From assembly GCA_024763215.1 (NCBI GenBank), contig JANTFX010000015.1, forward strand, positions 1 to 40,629: a stretch of 40,629 nt of DNA, in the 5' to 3' direction. Positions 8,626-16,950 of the stretch are shown here, piece by piece. The translations under genes and the position numbers were made by a program. The notes beneath the pieces were generated by a model that did not search any database, was not told the origin of the DNA, and saw nothing but the letters and a program-made list of their open reading frames with translations. This stretch comes from Candidatus Krumholzibacteriia bacterium. Lineage in GTDB: Bacteria > Krumholzibacteriota > Krumholzibacteriia > LZORAL124-64-63. Each line of letters starts with the position of its first letter. The first letter of the stretch is position 1.

Positions 8626-9573
8626 TTGGCGGACACGAACCCGACCGATAACGGGAGCGCCCCCGGGGCTCCACCGTCCAAGGAGGACCGCGTGTCCTGG
8701 TTGACCCAAGCGGCCAAGGGCATCAAGGCCCTGACGAGTCAGAAATCGGACGTTCCGGACAATCTGTGGCGCAAGTGCCCCAACTGCTCGGAGGTCCTTT
8801 ACCATCGCGAACTGGACCGCAACCTCTGGGTTTGCGGCGCCTGCGGGCATCATCTGCCGTTCACCACCGAGCAGTACATATCCCTGCTCTGCGACGAGGG
8901 CTCCTGGCGGGAGACCCACAAGGGGATCACCAGCAAGGACCCGCTGGATTTCAAGGATTCCAAGCGTTACCGCGACCGCATCAAGGCCGCCCGTCACAAG
9001 ACGGGCAAGGAGGATGCGGTGGTCTGCGGCCGGGCCACCATCGGCCTGATCCCGGTCAGCATGTCCATTCTGGAGTTCTCCTTCCTGGGCGGCAGCATGG
9101 GCTCGGTGGTCGGCGAGAAGATCGCTCGCGCCCTGCTGGATTCACTGCGGCACCGCGAGGCGGCGATCATCCTGAGCCGCAGCGGCGGGGCCCGCATGCA
9201 GGAATCGTTGCTGTCGCTGATGCAGATGGCCAAGACCAGCGCCGTCCTGGCGCGGTTGCGCGCCGAGGGTATCCCCTACATCTCCCTGATGACCAACCCG
9301 ACCACCGGGGGGGTGACCGCCAGCTTCGCCACCCTGGGCGATGTGAACATCGCCGAGCCCGGCGCCCTGATCGGGTTCGCCGGCCCGCGGGTCATCAAGC
9401 AGACCATCGGCGGGGATCTTCCGGAGGGTTTCCAGTCCTCGGAGTTTCTGCTCGAACACGGCATGCTCGACATCATCAGCGAGCGCAAGGACCTCAAGGA
9501 GAACCTGGTGCGGGTCCTGAACTGGTTCACCACCGGTCGTGACGTTTCCGTGCGCCGACCCCCGCGGGGATGA
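8626..9573 (+). CDS. accD: Acetyl-CoA carboxylase carboxyltransferase beta subunit
   Basis: Beta half of the carboxyltransferase that transfers CO2 from biotin to acetyl-CoA, giving malonyl-CoA for fatty acid synthesis. The 315-residue protein has the N-terminal zinc ribbon C51-x2-C54 ... C70-x2-C73 and the crotonase-fold acyl-CoA segments SRSGGARMQESLLSLMQM, NPTTGGVTASFA and GFAGPRVIKQTI. TTG start at 8626 with a good TGGAGGGA ribosome site. The first 40 residues are variable and low in conservation. Its end overlaps folC in ATGA, a frequent accD-folC pairing. Confidence 0.95.
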   Translation: MADTNPTDNGSAPGAPPSKEDRVSWLTQAAKGIKALTSQKSDVPDNLWRKCPNCSEVLYHRELDRNLWVCGACGHHLPFTTEQYISLLCDEGSWRETHKGITSKDPLDFKDSKRYRDRIKAARHKTGKEDAVVCGRATIGLIPVSMSILEFSFLGGSMGSVVGEKIARALLDSLRHREAAIILSRSGGARMQESLLSLMQMAKTSAVLARLRAEGIPYISLMTNPTTGGVTASFATLGDVNIAEPGALIGFAGPRVIKQTIGGDLPEGFQSSEFLLEHGMLDIISERKDLKENLVRVLNWFTTGRDVSVRRPPRG

Positions 9574-11006
9574 GGCCCGTGGGCGCCGACAGGGAGGCGG
9601 CTCCGGAGTGCGGTGCCGGGCCTCTGGCCGGTGAGCCCGGCGTGGGGGTGGACCTGCCGCCTCCGTTCTGCGCCAAGGACGAGGCGACCGCCTGGCTGTT
9701 CGCCCTGAACCGCATGGGGATCCGCCCGGGCCTGACCAGGATCAAGGGCCTGCTGGATGAGCTGGGCAACCCCCATGACCGCCTGCGCACCCTGGTCGTG
9801 GCCGGAACCAACGGCAAGGGCAGCACCACCCGGATCCTGGCGCGCCTGCTGCGGGCGGCCGGCTACAAGGTCGCCACCTATACCAGCCCCCATCTGCTGC
9901 AGGTTACCGAACGCATCCAGATCGATGAACGGTCCGTTGATCCCGGGGATTTTTCCGCCCGGGTCAGGGTCATCCGGCCCCTGGTGGAGAAACATGAGGC
10001 CAGCTGGTTCGAGACCCTGACGGCCCTGGCGGTGCAAATCGCCGCGGACGCCGAGGTCGATTTCCTGTGCTGCGAGACGGGGCTGGGCGGGCGTCTGGAC
10101 GCCACCAACGCCCTGCCGGCCGAGGCCCTCCTGCTGACGGGGATCGGGCTGGATCATCAGCACATCCTGGGCGAGACCCTCGCGGAAATCACCGCGGAAA
10201 AGCTGGGCCTGCTCAAGGCGAACGTGCCCTTCTTCTGCGCCCTGCCGCACGATCTCAAGGCCCAGGCCTTCACCGCCGCGGTGAAGGCGGGCGCCCCGTG
10301 CCATTTCCTGGACGAGGTGACCCGCAGCGCCGCCGGCGGGCCCGAGGCACCCGGAACCTGGAATCTGATCCTGCGGGACAGGGCCCTGACCGGGCTGCCC
10401 GACGGCGGGATGCCGTTTCAGCGCCGCAACACGGCGCTGGCCCTGCTGGCGCTGACCGCGCTGGAAAAGCGGCTGGGCATGAACCTTGTCCCCCCGGATC
10501 CGGGAGCCGCCCTGGGGAATCTTTTCCTGCCGGGCCGGTACCAACAGATCCTGGCAGGCCCGGACTGGTTCGTCGACACCGCGCACAACACCCAGGCCCT
10601 GACGGCCGCTCTGGAGCAATTCCTGGCCAGGCCCACCGCAGGCCGGCGCGTCCTGATGCTGGGCGGCATGCGGGATAAGGCCTGGGCCCCGGAGGTGGGC
10701 GCCCTGGCCGGGCGCATGGACGAGGTGGTCCTGGCGCCCATCTCCCTGCCCCGCTCGCGGACCACCGCGGATCTGGAGAGTCTGGCTCGGTCCTGGCCGG
10801 GACGGCCGGTCGTGGTTTCCGGTATCGAGGAGGCGCTGGCCCGTCTGGCCGGCCTGCTGGAGGCTCAGGACGCGGTCCTGGCCACCGGAAGCTGTTTCCT
10901 GGCGGCTGAGCTGCTGCACCGGCTGGGATGCGAGAACCTGGAAGATTGGGCCACGGTCAGGCCGGCCGGTGCCGTGCTGGCGGGCCTGGAAAGGAAGCGG
11001 TCATGA
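9570..11006 (+). CDS. folC: Folylpolyglutamate/dihydrofolate synthase
   Basis: Adds glutamate to dihydropteroate or folates in an ATP-dependent Mur-ligase type reaction. The 478-residue product has the P-loop GTNGKGS at residues 79-85, the TSPHL omega loop, ETGLGGRLDATN, GLDHQHILG and FVDTAHN, all Mur/FolC hallmarks. About 35 N-terminal residues precede the usual start of the family fold, so a downstream start is possible, but the ATG overlapping the accD stop (ATGA) fits the coupled layout. Ends in another ATGA overlap with the ROK gene. Confidence 0.93.
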   Translation: MRPVGADREAAPECGAGPLAGEPGVGVDLPPPFCAKDEATAWLFALNRMGIRPGLTRIKGLLDELGNPHDRLRTLVVAGTNGKGSTTRILARLLRAAGYKVATYTSPHLLQVTERIQIDERSVDPGDFSARVRVIRPLVEKHEASWFETLTALAVQIAADAEVDFLCCETGLGGRLDATNALPAEALLLTGIGLDHQHILGETLAEITAEKLGLLKANVPFFCALPHDLKAQAFTAAVKAGAPCHFLDEVTRSAAGGPEAPGTWNLILRDRALTGLPDGGMPFQRRNTALALLALTALEKRLGMNLVPPDPGAALGNLFLPGRYQQILAGPDWFVDTAHNTQALTAALEQFLARPTAGRRVLMLGGMRDKAWAPEVGALAGRMDEVVLAPISLPRSRTTADLESLARSWPGRPVVVSGIEEALARLAGLLEAQDAVLATGSCFLAAELLHRLGCENLEDWATVRPAGAVLAGLERKRS

Positions 11007-11986
11007 ATCAGCCGGTGCTGGGAGTCGATGTGGGGGGGACCCGGGCCAAGTTCGTGGTCCTGGACGGCGAGGGTCAAGTGATCCAGACGGGCGAGGTCGC
11101 CTCGGATCCCGGTAGCGCCGCAAGGACCCTGGCCGCGGTGGCCGGTGCACTGGATCCGTCGCTGTGGCCCGACAGGGAGCCGGACGCTTCGTCCGCGGCC
11201 GGGCTGGCCGGTGTGGGGCTGGCCTGCGCGGGTGTCGTGGATCCGGACCGCGGCTGGCTGGGGCGATCCCCCAACCTTCCGGGCTGGGAGGATTCCGATC
11301 TGTTCGCGGCGGTGGGGCGGGTCTTCGGCAACGTGGACCGCGCCGTGGCCAACGACGTCAACAGCGCCCTGTACGGGGAAGCCAGGCGGGGGGCCGGACG
11401 CGGCTGCCGGGACCTGGTCATGATCGCCCTGGGTACCGGAGTCGGCGGCGGGGTCATCCTGAACGAACGGCTGATCATCGGCGCCCATTGCGGGGCCGGC
11501 GAGATCGGACACATGGTGCTGGATCCCGAAGGGCCGGTATGCACCTGCGGCAACCCGGGATGCCTGGAGTCCTATGCCGGCAGCGTGGGCCTGCTGAAGG
11601 CCGCCCGGAAGGCGGCCCGGGACGGCGCGGCGCCGGGGGTGCGCGCCCTGGCGGAAGAAAAGGGGCCCGATCTGACAACCCGCGACCTGGCCTTGCTGGC
11701 CGAAGCGGGTGATCAGGGGGCGGTCGCGTTGTTCGCAGCGGCCGGCCAGCGCCTGGGCCAGGCGGTGGGCAACCTGGTCAACATCCTGGATCCCGAGCGA
11801 GTGATCATCGGCGGCGGTGTGGCGCGGGCTGGCGATCTGATCCTGGAACCCTGCCGCAGGACCGCCAAGGACATCATCCTGGCGGTCGAGGCCAAGAAGA
11901 CGCCCATCGTGCCGGCCGAACTGGGGACGGGGGCCGCGGCCCTGGGCGCCGCCTTGCTGGTCGCGTCCCGGGAGAACGCCCCTTGA
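11003..11986 (+). CDS. ROK-family sugar kinase (glucokinase-like)
   Basis: A 327-residue ROK protein, most like ATP-dependent glucokinases. The phosphate-binding motif GVDVGGTRAKFVVLDGEG is at residues 7-24, IALGTGVGGGVILN follows at mid-protein, and the ROK zinc site is CTCGNPGC (residues 180-187) with the upstream GEIGHM histidine. There is no DNA-binding domain at the N-terminus, so it is a kinase and not a ROK repressor. It sits between folC and lptD with 4-nt overlaps on both sides. The actual sugar (glucose, N-acetylmannosamine or other) is not determined by the sequence. Confidence 0.9.
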   Translation: MNQPVLGVDVGGTRAKFVVLDGEGQVIQTGEVASDPGSAARTLAAVAGALDPSLWPDREPDASSAAGLAGVGLACAGVVDPDRGWLGRSPNLPGWEDSDLFAAVGRVFGNVDRAVANDVNSALYGEARRGAGRGCRDLVMIALGTGVGGGVILNERLIIGAHCGAGEIGHMVLDPEGPVCTCGNPGCLESYAGSVGLLKAARKAARDGAAPGVRALAEEKGPDLTTRDLALLAEAGDQGAVALFAAAGQRLGQAVGNLVNILDPERVIIGGGVARAGDLILEPCRRTAKDIILAVEAKKTPIVPAELGTGAAALGAALLVASRENAP

Positions 11987-14900
11987 AACATGTTTCCGGG
12001 CATCCCCACCGCGGCCGGATGGCGTTCACACGCCTGGTGCTGGCCCCTGCGGTCATGGCCGCGCTGGCGGTGTGTGCCGGCAGGCTGACGGTGGGGGCCG
12101 CGGCCGCGGGGCCGCAGGCGGGCCGGGAAACTTCCAAGGTCAGTTCGGACAGGCTCGTGGAAAAGAGCATCAACGGGCGCAAGGTCCGTTTCCTGTACGG
12201 CAACGTCTTCATCGATCGCGATACGCTGACCGCGGCCGCCGATACGGCCGAGGACCACGTCGACGAAGAGTATTACCTGCTGCTGGGGCGGGTGATCCTG
12301 ACCAGCAACGAGACGGTGCTGCGCTGCCGGCGGGCGCTGTACCGGAAGGGGACCGGCGCCGCCGATTTCAGCGGGGATGTCGAGCTTCTCGACGGCGGGA
12401 TGACCGGCACCAGCCTGCGCGGCGAGCTCAGGGGCAACGGCCGTTTCGTCCGCCTGATCGACCACGCGCGCATGGTGGACGAGGATTTCACGGTCTACGG
12501 CGACACCATCTATCGTGACCGCCGTAAGGGGCTGGGCATGGCCCTGGGCCACGTCAGGCTCGAGAAGAACAGCCCCGCCGCGACCGACACCTCCGCCCTG
12601 CCCGACAGCACGGCCATGCCCGCTGTTACCGACAGCACGGCGGCCGCCGACTCGTCCTGGGCCCTGGAATGCCGGCGGGCCGTGTTCCAGGCCAACGGCC
12701 GGGACAGCGATTTCTTCGGGGACGTCAGGCTGGTCGACGGGGACATGATCGGCACCGGCGCCAAGGCCGCCGCCCGCGAGGGCGGCGACCGGTTCAAGCT
12801 GATCCGTGACGCGTTGCTGGTGACGCCGGATTTCACCATCCGGGCCGACACCATCGCGCGGGACACGCGCACGGGACTGGGGGAGGCCACCGGACACGTC
12901 CGCATCGTCGAGCCCGATGCCCACAACCTGGTGACCGGGGAGCATGCGGTCTTCGACCGCGAGGCCGGCACCGCCCTGGTGGACAGCCTGCCGGAATTGA
13001 CCAGCCGCGAGGAATCCAGCGGGCCGTTCAGCAGCCGCTCGCGGTGGATGCGGTTCTACCGGGACCAGGACAAGGTGGTCATGGTCGATTCGGTCCGCAT
13101 CCGCCAGGAGAATACCACGGCCATTGCCGACACGGCGGTGGCCTACGGGCGCGAGCGCATGGTCCTGACGGGGCAGCCGGAGGTCCGGGTCGGGAAGAAG
13201 AACCGGCTGCTGGGGAAGAACATCGAGTTCCTTTACGACCACGGCGAACTGCGCACCATGTCCCTGCGGGGAGAGGCCCGCCTGGAGGATTCGACGCCCG
13301 ATAGCCTGGCGGCGATCTACCGCGGCCTGCCCCCCCTGGATGTGCTGTCCGGCGACACCATCAACATCGATTTCGAGGCGGGGGAAATCCGGCGCACGGT
13401 CGTCATCGGCGGGGCGTCCAGCCACTACACCCCCGAAGACATCACGGACGAGATCGCCACCAACGACGTGTCGGGCGACACCATCATCATCAACTTCCGG
13501 GCGGACCGGGTGCGGAAGGTGGATGTGTACGGGGGCGTGTCGGGGATCTACCGGTTCGCCAAGATCAAGGAGATGACCAAATACGGGGATCGCCCCGCCG
13601 GCGTGGATTCGCTGACGGCGTTCGCCGACACTTCGACAACCTCCGCCGGGCGGGATTCCCTGCCTGCGGTCGGGGTCGACTCCTCGGCGGTGGTTGCTGC
13701 GGCGGCGGCACCCGGCGCAAACCCGGCTGCGGGGGAGGCCGATTCCCTGGCGACCGCCCCCGGCGATTCCCTGGCCGCGACGGCGGCCGATTCCCTGGCC
13801 GCGACGGCAGCCGATTCCCTGGCCCCCGGGCAGTACGATTTTGGCAGCGCGCTGCAGAAGGTGGATTACAAGGGCGACCAGGTGACGTTCGACCTGGATG
13901 CCGAGACCATGGAGATCCACGGCAACGGCGAGCTTGATTACGGAACCATGAATCACACCGCCGGGCACATCATCCTCAACACGACCACGCGCGAACTCTA
14001 CTCCGAGGATCAGCCCTACCTGAAGGACGGCGATGCGGTGGTGGGCAACCTGATGGGGTACAACTTCAAGTACAAGACCGGAGCGGTGCAGGACGGCGTG
14101 ACGTCCATGGACGGCTACTACTACGTGGGGGACTCCATCCGCCGCTACCCGGACGGGACGATGAAGATCAAGGGGGGCAAGATGACCTCCTGCGACCGGG
14201 CCGAACCCCATTACCACTTCTGGTCCAACAACATGAAGATACGGCAGGGGGACAAGATCGTGGCGGCTCCCATCGTCCTGAAGATCGGGCACGTGCCGGT
14301 GTTCGCCCTGCCGTTCTACTTCAAGAGCCTCAAGAGCGGCCGCCAGTCGGGGATCCTGTTCCCCTCCTTCGACTTCGGCTGGTCTTCCCGCGAGGGACGT
14401 TACATCCGCGATTTCGGCTACTACTGGGCCGCCAGCCAATACACCGATTTCATCTTCGAGGGCGACTACAATGAGCACCAGGACTTTTCCTACCGCATAT
14501 CCAACCGCTACGTCAAACGCTACAGCTTCAACGGAACGGTCGACTATTCGCGGCAGATCGGGCTGGGCGGCGACAACGACTCCAAGGAGTGGCAGCTGCG
14601 CTGGAGCCACAACCAGCCGACACTCTTCGACGACTACAAGCTGCGGGCCGACGTGCGCATGTCCAGCCGCTCTCTCAGCAACAACGACCTGACCAGTTCG
14701 GTGCGTCGGGACATCGTCAGCGGGCAGATGAAATCCACACTGTACCTGAGCCGGAACTGGGACTTCCTGAGCGCCAGCCTGAACGCCAACCGGGACGGGC
14801 GGGTCAACGCCGAGGACGACGATCCGGCCACCGACAACCTCGTGTACAGCATGACCCTGCCGTCCCTGTCCCTGAATTTCCGCCAGTTCACCCTCAAGAG

Positions 14901-16215
14901 CCCGCTGCGCGGCGGGCAGAAGGGGAGCTTCTGGGGCGACCTGCTGCGCAACACGTACGTCCAGCACTCCTATGCGCTGAGTTCGGACAAGCAGGTGTAC
15001 GAGTCGAAGGACGTGACCAAGTACCACGTCAACGGCAAGGGGTCGGTCAGCCTGAAGCCCCCGCGGGTGGGGATCTTCAACGTGAGCTTCAGCGCCAACG
15101 CAGGCCAGGACTGGCAACGCGAGACCACCGAGGGTCAAAGCTGGGTGACCGAATCGGACACGACCGGCCATTTCGAGGACCTGTACGAGCGCACGGAGGA
15201 CACCCGGCCCAACCTGAGCTTCAGCTCCAGCCTGGGCACGACCCTCTACGGATTGTTTCCTGTGAAGGTGGGGCGTTTGCGGGCCATGCGCCATACGACC
15301 AAGCTCAACGCCACCTGGAAGCTCTCCCCGACCATCAGGAACAAGCAGCGCCGCAGCACGAGCCTGGCCCTGGGCTGGAGCAACCGGCTGGATCTGAAGT
15401 ACGCCACCGGCCCCGATTCCAACGCCACCGAGAAGAAGCTCGACGGGTTCGTGGACTGGAACCTGACGACGAACTACAACCCCGAAAAGGAGCCTGGCCA
15501 GCGCTGGTCGGATATCAACAGCAGCCTGAGCATCAAGCCCGGCCAGAGCCGCTATCTGCAGATGAAGGTCAGCAACACCATCGACCCCAAGAGCTTCTCC
15601 TTGAAATCGACCCGGTTCAACTACAGCCTCAGCTTCAACGGCAAGCTGGATCTGGGCGTCGAGGAAGTGGAGGGTCAGGACGACAAGAACAGCGCCCTGG
15701 AACGCCTCGGGACCGACGACCAGGGCCAGGAGAAGCCCCAGCCCCAGAGCAACCAGGACGACCCGTTCGCCGGCGACAAGGACAACCCGTTCGCCAGCTA
15801 CAGCCGGACGCAGCAGAAAAAGCAGCAGCCGCTCGGGGGGGGGAAGGATCAGACCGAAGGCGGCCGTTACCTGCCCTTCAAGGTCAACACGAGCATCAGC
15901 TACAGCTATACCAACGCCTCGGCTTCCAAACGGGCCAACGCCAATTTCTCCCTGTCGGCCAACCTGACGCGCAACTGGGAATTCAAGTACAACACCTCGT
16001 TCGATCTGGACGTGGGCCAGCCCGTGCGCCAGCAGTTCAGCTTCAAACGGGACCTGCACTGCTGGGCTCTGGAGTTCAACCGCACCGTGAGCGCCGTGGA
16101 CAGCCAGTTCGGATTCCGCCTCTACCTGAAATCCATCCCCGCCTTGAAGTTCGTGCGCGGCAGGGAAGGAAACATGGGGGGCATGGGCGGGGGCTACGGC
16201 CAGGGGATGTTCTGA
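11983..16215 (+). CDS. lptD: LPS-assembly outer membrane protein LptD (very long form)
   Basis: Outer-membrane barrel that inserts lipopolysaccharide into the outer leaflet. At 1410 residues it is nearly twice the E. coli protein. Order seen: signal peptide (about 1-42); two or more OstA/LptA-like beta-jellyroll blocks (about 55-190 and 215-320) plus further OstA-like segments; an Ala/Ser/Asp-rich linker (about 550-615); the LptD core with GGKMTSCD and VPVFALPFYFKSL, GRQSGILFPSF; then a long barrel-like C-terminus ending in a Gly/Met tail. TTG 11983 overlaps the ROK stop (TTGA) and has GGGAGAA upstream; an ATG at 12019 is an alternative. The extra OstA blocks suggest an LptA-like periplasmic bridge built into LptD, which is inference. 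Confidence 0.9.
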   Translation: MKHVSGHPHRGRMAFTRLVLAPAVMAALAVCAGRLTVGAAAAGPQAGRETSKVSSDRLVEKSINGRKVRFLYGNVFIDRDTLTAAADTAEDHVDEEYYLLLGRVILTSNETVLRCRRALYRKGTGAADFSGDVELLDGGMTGTSLRGELRGNGRFVRLIDHARMVDEDFTVYGDTIYRDRRKGLGMALGHVRLEKNSPAATDTSALPDSTAMPAVTDSTAAADSSWALECRRAVFQANGRDSDFFGDVRLVDGDMIGTGAKAAAREGGDRFKLIRDALLVTPDFTIRADTIARDTRTGLGEATGHVRIVEPDAHNLVTGEHAVFDREAGTALVDSLPELTSREESSGPFSSRSRWMRFYRDQDKVVMVDSVRIRQENTTAIADTAVAYGRERMVLTGQPEVRVGKKNRLLGKNIEFLYDHGELRTMSLRGEARLEDSTPDSLAAIYRGLPPLDVLSGDTINIDFEAGEIRRTVVIGGASSHYTPEDITDEIATNDVSGDTIIINFRADRVRKVDVYGGVSGIYRFAKIKEMTKYGDRPAGVDSLTAFADTSTTSAGRDSLPAVGVDSSAVVAAAAAPGANPAAGEADSLATAPGDSLAATAADSLAATAADSLAPGQYDFGSALQKVDYKGDQVTFDLDAETMEIHGNGELDYGTMNHTAGHIILNTTTRELYSEDQPYLKDGDAVVGNLMGYNFKYKTGAVQDGVTSMDGYYYVGDSIRRYPDGTMKIKGGKMTSCDRAEPHYHFWSNNMKIRQGDKIVAAPIVLKIGHVPVFALPFYFKSLKSGRQSGILFPSFDFGWSSREGRYIRDFGYYWAASQYTDFIFEGDYNEHQDFSYRISNRYVKRYSFNGTVDYSRQIGLGGDNDSKEWQLRWSHNQPTLFDDYKLRADVRMSSRSLSNNDLTSSVRRDIVSGQMKSTLYLSRNWDFLSASLNANRDGRVNAEDDDPATDNLVYSMTLPSLSLNFRQFTLKSPLRGGQKGSFWGDLLRNTYVQHSYALSSDKQVYESKDVTKYHVNGKGSVSLKPPRVGIFNVSFSANAGQDWQRETTEGQSWVTESDTTGHFEDLYERTEDTRPNLSFSSSLGTTLYGLFPVKVGRLRAMRHTTKLNATWKLSPTIRNKQRRSTSLALGWSNRLDLKYATGPDSNATEKKLDGFVDWNLTTNYNPEKEPGQRWSDINSSLSIKPGQSRYLQMKVSNTIDPKSFSLKSTRFNYSLSFNGKLDLGVEEVEGQDDKNSALERLGTDDQGQEKPQPQSNQDDPFAGDKDNPFASYSRTQQKKQQPLGGGKDQTEGGRYLPFKVNTSISYSYTNASASKRANANFSLSANLTRNWEFKYNTSFDLDVGQPVRQQFSFKRDLHCWALEFNRTVSAVDSQFGFRLYLKSIPALKFVRGREGNMGGMGGGYGQGMF
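13741..13824 (+). repeat. 24-bp tandem repeat within lptD linker
   Basis: Three 24-base units (13741, 13765, 13789) and a 12-base remainder (13813-13824) begin with GATTCCCTGGC. They encode a DSLAATAA-type octapeptide. The last full units differ by one base. Being a multiple of three, changes in copy number would alter linker length without breaking the frame. Confidence 0.85.
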
Positions 16216-16330
16216 CCTCCGGCGGGGGATTTGCCGTTTGGGACCGACGGGAACACCCCGCCAGGACAGGCGTTCGGGAGGGGACCGACCCGTATGCCCC
16301 GGTATCATGGGAAATTCCAAAAAAATAGTA

Positions 16331-16359
16331 TTGACAGCCCGCCTTCCGGGGGGTTTGAT
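16331..16359 (+). promoter_or_regulatory. Sigma-70-type promoter of the HU gene
   Basis: TTGACA (16331-16336), exactly 17 nt, then TTTGAT (16354-16359). The -35 is a perfect match. Transcription would start near 16366, leaving an 18-nt leader that carries the ribosome site AAAGGAGGTGA before the ATG at 16384. Confidence 0.75.
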
Positions 16360-16383
16360 CGCGCCAGAAAGGAGGTGAGGTTC

Positions 16384-16680
16384 ATGAATAAAACCGAACT
16401 CACCGATAAACTCTCAGTGAAGACAGGCATGAGCAAGGCAGCCGCCAAGCGGGCCATCGACGCACTCTTTTCCACCGCTCCCCGCGAGGGCATCATCGCC
16501 TCGGCCGTGGCCAAGGGAGACAGGGTGCAGATCACGGGCTTCGGTACCTTCGAGCAACGTAAGCGCAAGAAGCGGATGGGACGCAACCCCCAGACCGGGG
16601 CCGCCATGACCATTCCCGCCGCCAAGTACCCGGCTTTCGTGGCCGGCAAGAGCCTGAAGGAACGGGTCCAGAAGAAGTAG
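16384..16680 (+). CDS. hup: DNA-binding protein HU
   Basis: A 98-residue HU/IHF-family nucleoid protein that bends and compacts DNA as a dimer. It starts MNKTELTDKLSVKTGMSK, carries ITGFGTFEQRKRKKRMGRNP and the beta-arm region QTGAAMTIPAAKYPAF, and ends in KERVQKK. The start is fixed by an unusually strong ribosome site (AAAGGAGGTGA). It is monocistronic, with its own promoter upstream and a hairpin terminator 22 nt downstream, as expected for a highly expressed protein. HU versus IHF cannot be separated with certainty, but HU fits better. Confidence 0.95.
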   Translation: MNKTELTDKLSVKTGMSKAAAKRAIDALFSTAPREGIIASAVAKGDRVQITGFGTFEQRKRKKRMGRNPQTGAAMTIPAAKYPAFVAGKSLKERVQKK

Positions 16681-16702
16681 GCACCCCACCGTGGAAACAA
16701 GC

Positions 16703-16726
16703 AAGGGCCGCTCTCGGGCGGCCCTT
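16703..16726 (+). terminator. Rho-independent-type terminator after HU
   Basis: A perfect 9-bp stem (16703-16711 with 16718-16726: AAGGGCCGC against GCGGCCCTT) with a 6-nt loop. The following bases CTCTTGTCC form only a weak T tract. Confidence 0.75.
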
Positions 16727-16809
16727 CTCTTGTCCTGGAATCCCGCACCGCTTCGCGGTTTTGCGGGGGGTGGCGACCGGGGGAATCCTGCGGGCGGCGA
16801 ACCGCGCTG

Positions 16810-16838
16810 TTGCCCGGCCCTGTCCGGGCATATATAAT
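16810..16838 (+). promoter_or_regulatory. Promoter of the selenoprotein cytochrome gene
   Basis: TTGCCC (16810-16815), a 17-nt spacer and a perfect TATAAT (16833-16838). Transcription would begin near 16845, giving a leader of about 105 nt before the ATG at 16951. It lies in the 270-base gap after HU, whose remaining sequence shows nothing else I can name. Confidence 0.65.
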
Positions 16839-16950
16839 TGACGGGTTCAAGGAACTTACGGCCGCCGGAGGGGTTTCCGGTCGGTCGGGCTTACCGATGG
16901 TTCCCGGTGATTTTTCGATTTTCATCCTGGTTAAGCAGGAAGGTGGCGTG

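Noticed and set aside
11713-16320. A 1535-residue open frame on the strand opposite lptD, and similar 850-residue frames opposite serS-porX.
   Set aside because: Low-complexity, His/Gln/Gly/Ala-rich translations with no motif; typical shadows of GC-rich genes.
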